Source of the DNA: Saccoglossus kowalevskii
Taxonomy: Eukaryota > Hemichordata > Enteropneusta > Harrimaniidae
Assembly (NCBI RefSeq): GCF_000003605.2
Contig: NW_003149765.1
Span: forward strand, 438,468 to 499,372
Reading direction: 5' to 3'
Length of the DNA: 60,905 nt
Part shown: positions 15,201 through 23,413 of the stretch, in pieces
How positions within the stretch are numbered: position 1 is the first letter of the stretch
Layout of the letters: every line of letters begins with the position of its first letter
Translations under genes and position numbers: made by a program
The notes under the pieces: generated by a model
Databases searched by the model: none
What the model was told of the DNA's origin: nothing
Seen by the model: only the letters and a program-made list of their open reading frames with translations

Positions 15201-18200
15201 GGCGTCGGGGTCTCTGTAATATATAAAATAAATAAAAAAAAAACAATAAATAAATAAATTTAGCAGTCAATCAATTTTGGTACAACGAATGGATATAACA
15301 TTTAAAGTGACATCACCTGTGCAGACAACGTGAGCATTCGGTAGGTCTGGTGACCATAACATTGAGTCGAAGTCACATCTGTAAGTCGTCATTGTGCCGT
15401 ATGGAACTTTCAGTCCCGGAAGACATTGTAATGAACACAAGTAACCATCTTTATCCACTGTACAGCTGAATGAACCGTTAACTGGAGCGGGTGGCATGCC
15501 ACAAACAACTGTAAATTTACAAACATTACATGTTACAAATATCATGCTCATTAATGCAGAGAAGTCGCACAGGTTGTGTTGATTGGTATATTGAATGTGT
15601 AACATTGTGTGGATATTGAACGATATAACACAAATAATTAGTTAGTCTTAAAGAGTTTTTTTTTTAAATGAAATCCCCTTTCGTCTACATATTCAATCCT
15701 CATTAGCACTGCTGAAATGTAAAGAATATTTGCATAATGGCTTTGATTTATACTCCGGGAATTATTATTAGCATCATTCATTATTTCAGTATACTTATAA
15801 ATTACAGTGAATTACAAAATTACATTAAACAATATAGAATTAATGGCACTAAACGAATAAAACGAGTTAAAAGTATATATTACAATCTGTGAAACGGATG
15901 TAAATCTTAACCAAACATAATTTTTCAAATCATGTTGTCACTATTCTCTCACATACAACACATAGGTAACACACAATTATTTTGATATACACGGGCCACG
16001 GACACTACAGTCTCTAGCAAACACGATAAAGATACGAAGTGGCGAATCTTACAATGTTCGAGCACTTCTCACTGCGATACCACACCTGTTGTTAATACAG
16101 TAGACTATATTGAAAAATACACGGTTAAAAGACATAACGTGGTATACCTTGATCACAGTAGTTGCCGGTGAAACCTCGTGTACATTCACAAAGATATGAC
16201 AAAGTTTGCGGATGATTGGCACACGTAGCCCCGTTTTGGCAATCATTGGACTCACAATAATTCACAGATCCTGGAAAAAGATCATAGTTGATACGTTAGT
16301 TTCATTAAATGAAAACAACTCTTGTTAATATCGATCGTTAAATTAAACGTTCATACGAGGTATATAGCATTCGATGTGCACAGAAATTCGTGATCGTAGC
16401 TGAATATGAACGATAGATGGTTTAGTGGTTTTACCACAGTACGAAAGCAGTTTTTTGATCGATGCACTATTACATCATATGCACCCACCGTAATAACAAC
16501 CGTACAACTCTGCTCGTAAACACGCACTGCCCTCCCATGTATGTGGATGAATGCGGACATAACGAGCTATGAACGACTCTACCAGAACGTGTTTCTCTAC
16601 ACTAAACCTGTCCTGGTTTCCCTGAAACAACTGATAATACAAACATTAGTGTTAGGGGTCAATAATATGACAGTATCATGAACAATCGTGTTATTTCATC
16701 ATCCGCAATAATAACTGGATAGTTGACACAGTTATGCAGCAAATTATATTATGACATCGGTATGTATATATTATGACATAAACGAACAGACGGCAGTTTA
16801 ATTATTAAGACATGAAATGTGACATTAGAACGTTATTAATATCATTGGATGCCAGGCATCGAAGGCTTACTTTGACCACTCTGTCTGTTTTATAATCTCT
16901 GAAGTATCTTCCGTCATTGCTGTACGATAACTTGTAAGACGTGACCCACTCATCACCATCGCTCCTTCCCTGCGTTGCCACGCCAGTTACAACTTTAAAT
17001 GTGCCAAGGTCAATAGACAGCCACGGTTCATTGTCACTTGTCTCCGGACACCATGAGCCGAAGCCATGTAAACGACTACTAGAGGCAGGCTGGCTGAGCC
17101 TACTGGTAGACGAGTCAAAACTGTCGCTGCTGGCCACGCTTGTTTCTCCAAGTGCGTCGTTACATTCTACAAGAAAATGATGGACTGTATATTCTTATCT
17201 TGTAAAAACGTTGTATTATTTTTAGTTATGAAGAACAACTGGTCAAGCTGTGAGTGTTTAGCAGTTAGACTATTTGGAAATATGTGTCATAGATATGTTT
17301 TCAAACTTGACGACAATTGTATTAGTTTTTTGGCGTTTTATTTGTCTGTTATCGTATTTGATATGACTGATATGACTGACTAGAATGACGTAATCATATT
17401 GAGTTTAACATTTTGATTTCTACTAAGTTCTACTAATAGTCTAGTAGCACTGTTTGCCATAATATGTCATACCACGTGCATCAATAATGATACAAACACT
17501 ACTCGGTCTCATCAGTTGACCAATCGGAGCTTGTTTAAGAATGAGAACACGGATTGTCTTGTTCTACATGTTGATTGTTTGGTTCCCTGCGATGGAAGAA
17601 ATGCATGATGATTGGTGCATTTGCATATGTGTTGTTCCACATATGTTGTAATGTGATACACACTCACACTATAACATGCAGGCACACGTGAATATGTATT
17701 CGCCTGTCGTGTCGTATGTTCTACCAATAGAAAAAAGTAAACTGACCATAACAGTCCACAATCTCGTCATGTGGGTCCCAGGAGCCAACGTCAAGTGTAC
17801 AGTGGTACCTGGCATCAGCAAAACCATAAGGCGCAACAAAGCCACTATCACAATTGCTTCTACAGCTTCTGTGAACATAATGTACATTTCACGGTGAGGG
17901 GAGCATTGATGGAGGTATACACATGTATCAAAATAAGCAATTATTTTGTAGTAATATTTATAATATAGTCGTAGTTTTATATATTGAACATTTGAAAAAA
18001 AATTAAATGAACATATGACGGGTTTAATCATAATAATGTATTGTTTTCTTACACAGATATGTCTCCTCGTTGACTGCATATTAGCTCACCATTTCTTGGA
18101 CTTGGGAGTGACGGGCACAGCTTGTCTTCTGAAATTGCACATAATTCCAGACATTTAACACTTGCATATTTTAACTTGAATTATCTATTTTAAAGTACAT

Positions 18201-21200
18201 TGGTGACCAGGTGTATTGGCATCAATGTACACAGCTTCACGTTTCATAAATTGTGTAAGAAACATTTCAATTCACAATTCCTGATTCATATTTGTTTTCC
18301 AGAAAACAACATAATTGTGTCACAAAATAATAATGATATTGTCTATTGACAATGAATTAAATATATAGAATTACAAGTCTAAATGTCAAAACGCAATTCA
18401 TTTTGATTTTCTTTCATTTTGTTCCCCGGTGAGCTATTTTTCATTAAATTTTGTGAAAAGAAGAACAGAGATATACCATATATGTTTTTCGCCTATCAAA
18501 AACTAACATTGCCTAGAAGAGTCAGGAATAGTACTTCGTAAACTAGAAATCGAACGTGCTTGATATGAAAACACCGGAAATATATACGAAGCACAAACTA
18601 ATTGGTGATTAGAAACAGTTTGGGTTAAATATTTTATCATTTTTGATATATGGTAATCACTTATAAGTGCCTCAGTTATTGGCGAAATAGAACGCCCGGA
18701 CTATACTCTAATGTTCACTATACTCGGGTGTACACCTTACTCAAACAACACCCGCATTTAAATGAAATGAGTCAGTTCTAGCAGATATATCGCATGTATT
18801 GCATAAATTTGCTTATATTTTAACAGTTATGAATTACATATATATTGCGTGTCCATTAGATGGCCGGTCTAAAACGTCAATGACATCACTCGATGCACAA
18901 TAATTAACAATAATAGTATATATTTACAGTTTTATATTGAGGTGTAGTTGTAGCAACAACAAGCCCTCGTCAATGTATGTTGATGGGAGTGATATATGAG
19001 GTACTTGGGTTCACACTGTCCTATTTATTTTAATCACGAGTCTTGAAATGTTACTGTGTTTGAATTACTATTCGAGTGCTTGACGTCAAAACATGTCTGA
19101 TATGTCGAATTGTTGATTGTGTCCACAATTACTTTTAAATAAATATGTTTAGATACTATTTATGCGCTTATGTTTACGTATCATCGACTCGCATCACTGA
19201 AATTACAAACTTCATTTTCATGCGTATCATTTAAACCAATATTTTTGTCTCGACACAAACGAAATCTTTGAAAGAATGTTATTATGTAACAAACTCTATA
19301 TTGTACACTCATTGAATAATTGGCGTATTTCCAGTTGCATTTTTACGAGTTATGAAATACTTATGAAATAAATAAAAAGTAACTTGCGTAATCAATGATA
19401 AGTCGCTGCTCCACAACAATTTTCAGACATACACCTTAACTAGTACTGGTGTAATCACAAATGGAACAGCTAAAAAACGTGATTCGGTTAATGGGGAAGC
19501 TGTAGTATTTATAACATAATTTCAATTTAATTCTGAATAACAACAAAACAAACTATGTAACGACTTTTCACGAGATAATGTTAGATCTTAGAAAAAATAT
19601 AATACCCAATTGCAGATATTTTTGCAGGAGATTAATCTGACGTACGTTTTCGTCTCACTACAGCATATAGCACTGCTTCAACTCGTATATTCTGATTCAA
19701 CGGCTGACCCACATTCGTTAAATCGGTCGGTAAAAAGCGACAGTGCATGGTTTATTGTCTCATAAAACTATAAAGTACTATGACCGAGTGAATACATGTT
19801 TATCTATGCTGATATTAAACACCATTGTAACCCCTCCCACATACACCATTTGACCCTATGACGTTGAAGGAGTCCTCTTTTTATAACGAAAAAATAAGTT
19901 AAATACTTTTTTATAATGCCAGTCTCCCACATCTAAGTGTTATTTTTGTCATCGTGCAGAAACACGTGATGTCATTTTTATTACATCATCATCTTTATTG
20001 CTTCACATGGGACTTGTCATTGAGATCGTGTTTGGAAGAGGGTCAATGTTTGTTTATTGAAACATTGTCGCGTGTCTATCTCTTAAAGAATATGTGACAT
20101 GACCTCTGGTGTACTCTTTAATGAAAATAATGTGGGTGATTTTTAAACATCAATGTGTAATTGGCGCCATCAGGCAATAGATTATTATTGACATTCCATT
20201 CACGAGCCGACATAGAGAAATTTGTGACCGATAAATAGTTATTACGTTATAACTAAAAGTGAAAATTCTACGCTTAAATGTTAAACTCCAGAACATCTGC
20301 ACAGTGTATAGTTATTATGCATACTCTGTGTTTATATTCATATGGCTGCTTCGGCTCAAGTTAAAGCCACATATAGGTTAACCGCCGTCATTGACTACTA
20401 CCAAAAGCTTTTATTACGTCGAGTAAAATAGAATAAAACCTTATCGCATATATACTTATCTGTACACATAAATAGAACAACAGAGTATGATTTTCTTTAT
20501 CGAGCTTATGGTTTTAGCAATATCGCGCTATCACTATGAAAACAATGAGGATGGTACCAACTCGTATCTGTTACTGAAAGAATGTGAGCAAATATTAATG
20601 TACTTTACACGGAGCGTACAAGAATTACAGTGTTTGACATTGCGGGTATGAATGTATTGAATGAAATATGGATTTAGTTTACTACTTTTTCACTTAGGGG
20701 TTTGCCTCCCGGAGCAAGCAATAATGTTTTATAAGTCGGTATGTTTCGCACTCTGTCGTACACAGATTGAGTACAAAACGTTACATTCTCACCTTCTGCT
20801 CGTTTGTGTCGTTCTTGTACCTCACTGAGTTCTCTGCAAAAGAAATATATATATATATAATAGGTACTCTGCAGACGTGTTATTTGTAAGCAAATACAAT
20901 ACACTTTTCAGTATTTATGTTTTCCCTTGACATTATCATTATAGCAGTGTCAGTATCACTGGAATGCTCCAGTCATAACAAAAAATATTTGCCTTTTTGG
21001 TTTACGACGTTCAACCTCATTTCTTATCATAAATTTATATAAAGAATAGAAACAAACAATAGTCCGATTAAATCTGTTTTTGAATTCACTAAATTTCAAG
21101 CAAATTGTATTCTCATTGTATAATATAATTAAACCTTTTTATAGATCGCCATATACTGTATATTATATTTGACAATATGTCAAACAAATACATCTGTATA

Positions 21201-23176
21201 ATCTATGCGGATGAACGATTCAGAGAGCACGTGTTATTAACACTTTGGTCATTCTGTTATGGTACGTTGAATATTAAATGTTATTTATGGAAACCCTAAG
21301 CCATAACATTGTGCGTGTGCTTTCAATAATTAGGCAGTTGAGGCTTCACACTATTCAGAGCTCTGTCACAAGTGAAAAGTATTTAGAGAAATTTGTATAT
21401 AATAGAGCGTTTGATTCATGTGCCAACTATAAAACACCTATTATAATTGCAGTGTAAATTGTGCAAACGTTCATAATAAAATGGCTGAAACAATATTGAA
21501 ATATTAATTACAGAACTTTCGAAGAAATACTTTGATAATTTGAGTGATTTTCTACACTAAATTTAACTATTAAATATGACATTTTAACAAAACGTTTTAC
21601 AAGGTTCTGGTGCTCACGAAACTCCTGGTATAAAATATGATTAAAATGAAACACCGAAAGCAATTAAAATTGCTAGTTGCATTTTGGGATATAATCTCTC
21701 ATTAACTTATTACTAAAAACAGCAAAAAGATAATTAATAAATGGTTACTATTCATGTAGGCAGTACGGGGTCACCGTGCTGCTTTCGTGCATACTGTGCG
21801 GTATGTTTGAGAAAACAGCGTGTTATTTGTACATATTTGGTATGTGCATGTCTGTGCGAGGAAAGCGTGTCAGCACTAGTAACTGAACATTCCCGCAATG
21901 CGCCAATTATATTCATAAACTGAAACAGTGTTTGTATCTTGCCGAACAGTGCAGTACGCACTAATACTGACAACTATTAAATACATAATATATGATTGTA
22001 CATTTAACATTTACTACGTATAAATAAACAATTGAATTAGACTTATGTATAGGGCATTAAATCACATCCGAATGGGAATGTATGTACATTTATACAAGAA
22101 GGTTTTACGTTTTGGTACAGATTATCTAGAATCTGCTCTGTTACTTCGGGATTTTAAACTAGAAAAACTGTCTCATAATCCAATGAACTATGGGTAACCC
22201 AGAATAAAAAAAAATGATTACTTTATTTCACCAACAGTTCCAGATGTTATTACTTTGGTGAGTCTTTAAATTGTTAGGGTGTAGTAAAATTTTATCACCA
22301 GACTTGCACCCACCTCCTTTAGCGATGCGGGGGTCCCTCAATCACACAACTGAGATTAAGGCGATGTTCCACACGATGTATATTGTTACCATTTATTTGT
22401 GTAACAACTTAGGAATATTGCACAAAACTTTAAACACATTTTAAAGATTACATGGAGATTATGAACATTGGTTTGTTATTATGTATTTAAATTTGCAACT
22501 TATAAATAAACTCACATTTTGTGTTTTGAGTAATTTGGTTATATTTTGTAATTATTAGTAAGTATTAAGAATGGAACGATCTTTTCAGGTTGCGTAGTGT
22601 ATAACAAATCCACCTTGATATATATGTTGTTAGTTCAACTGTCACGTCCCGTCACAATAAAATTCTCAAAAACAGTCAATTACGATCATTTGGAAGATAC
22701 CGACATTAGCAATCCCTGAATTCGAAATGTCAAAATACGAGATGCGTTAGTCAAAATTCAATAGGTGATTTTCCGAACAATTGCGAGATCTCGCGAGATG
22801 CATGAAAGACGCGCGTCGAACGTCTGCCGCAAAAATCGAACGATTTGATTTTGAATTAGAATTTCTTTATTTCGCAGCTTACATTGACCGGCCGATCTTC
22901 GACAGAGGAATATGCTTCCGAATACCCTTACTTAATGAAATTGCCTTCATCAAATGTGGACAGCACATTATTAAGCATGGAAATGTCCCCGAAATACTTT
23001 CGCGTTGTCGAATCCCACGCGATGTTTGACGCGATACGACGCTATGACCTTTGTTTGTCCTGTTTTTACGTTCGATTTCACGCATAACGCGTGATACTCG
23101 CAGTGAACGGAAAATGGTCTATTGATTTATTTATATATATTATATTTACATATATATGTAAATATAATATATATAA

Positions 23177-23256
<80 letters not shown>

Positions 23257-23358
23257 GTGGACAGAGAAATTAATTAATTTCTCTGTCCACGTATGTAAAT
23301 CTGCTCTACAAACTCATCGTTTAGTATCGAGCACTACCACCTGGAATAATCGACTACC

Positions 23359-23413
<55 letters not shown>

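Noticed and set aside
15019-15213. Possible extra minus-strand exon between sushi domain 2 and D1
   Set aside because: An acceptor (ATTACAG) is present and two frames stay open for a while, but the only phase-compatible reading ([10 protein letters not shown]...) has a weak donor. The neighbouring exons join directly in phase ([13 protein letters not shown]), so it is not needed.
17869-18079. Long minus-strand open frame over sushi exons 3-4
   Set aside because: It runs through an intron in a frame other than the one giving the sushi Cys pattern; it is hydrophobic and lacks domain signals.
22781-23087. Open frames on both strands at 22.8-23.1 kb
   Set aside because: They lie wholly within MITE family X copy 1 and are disrupted in copy 2.
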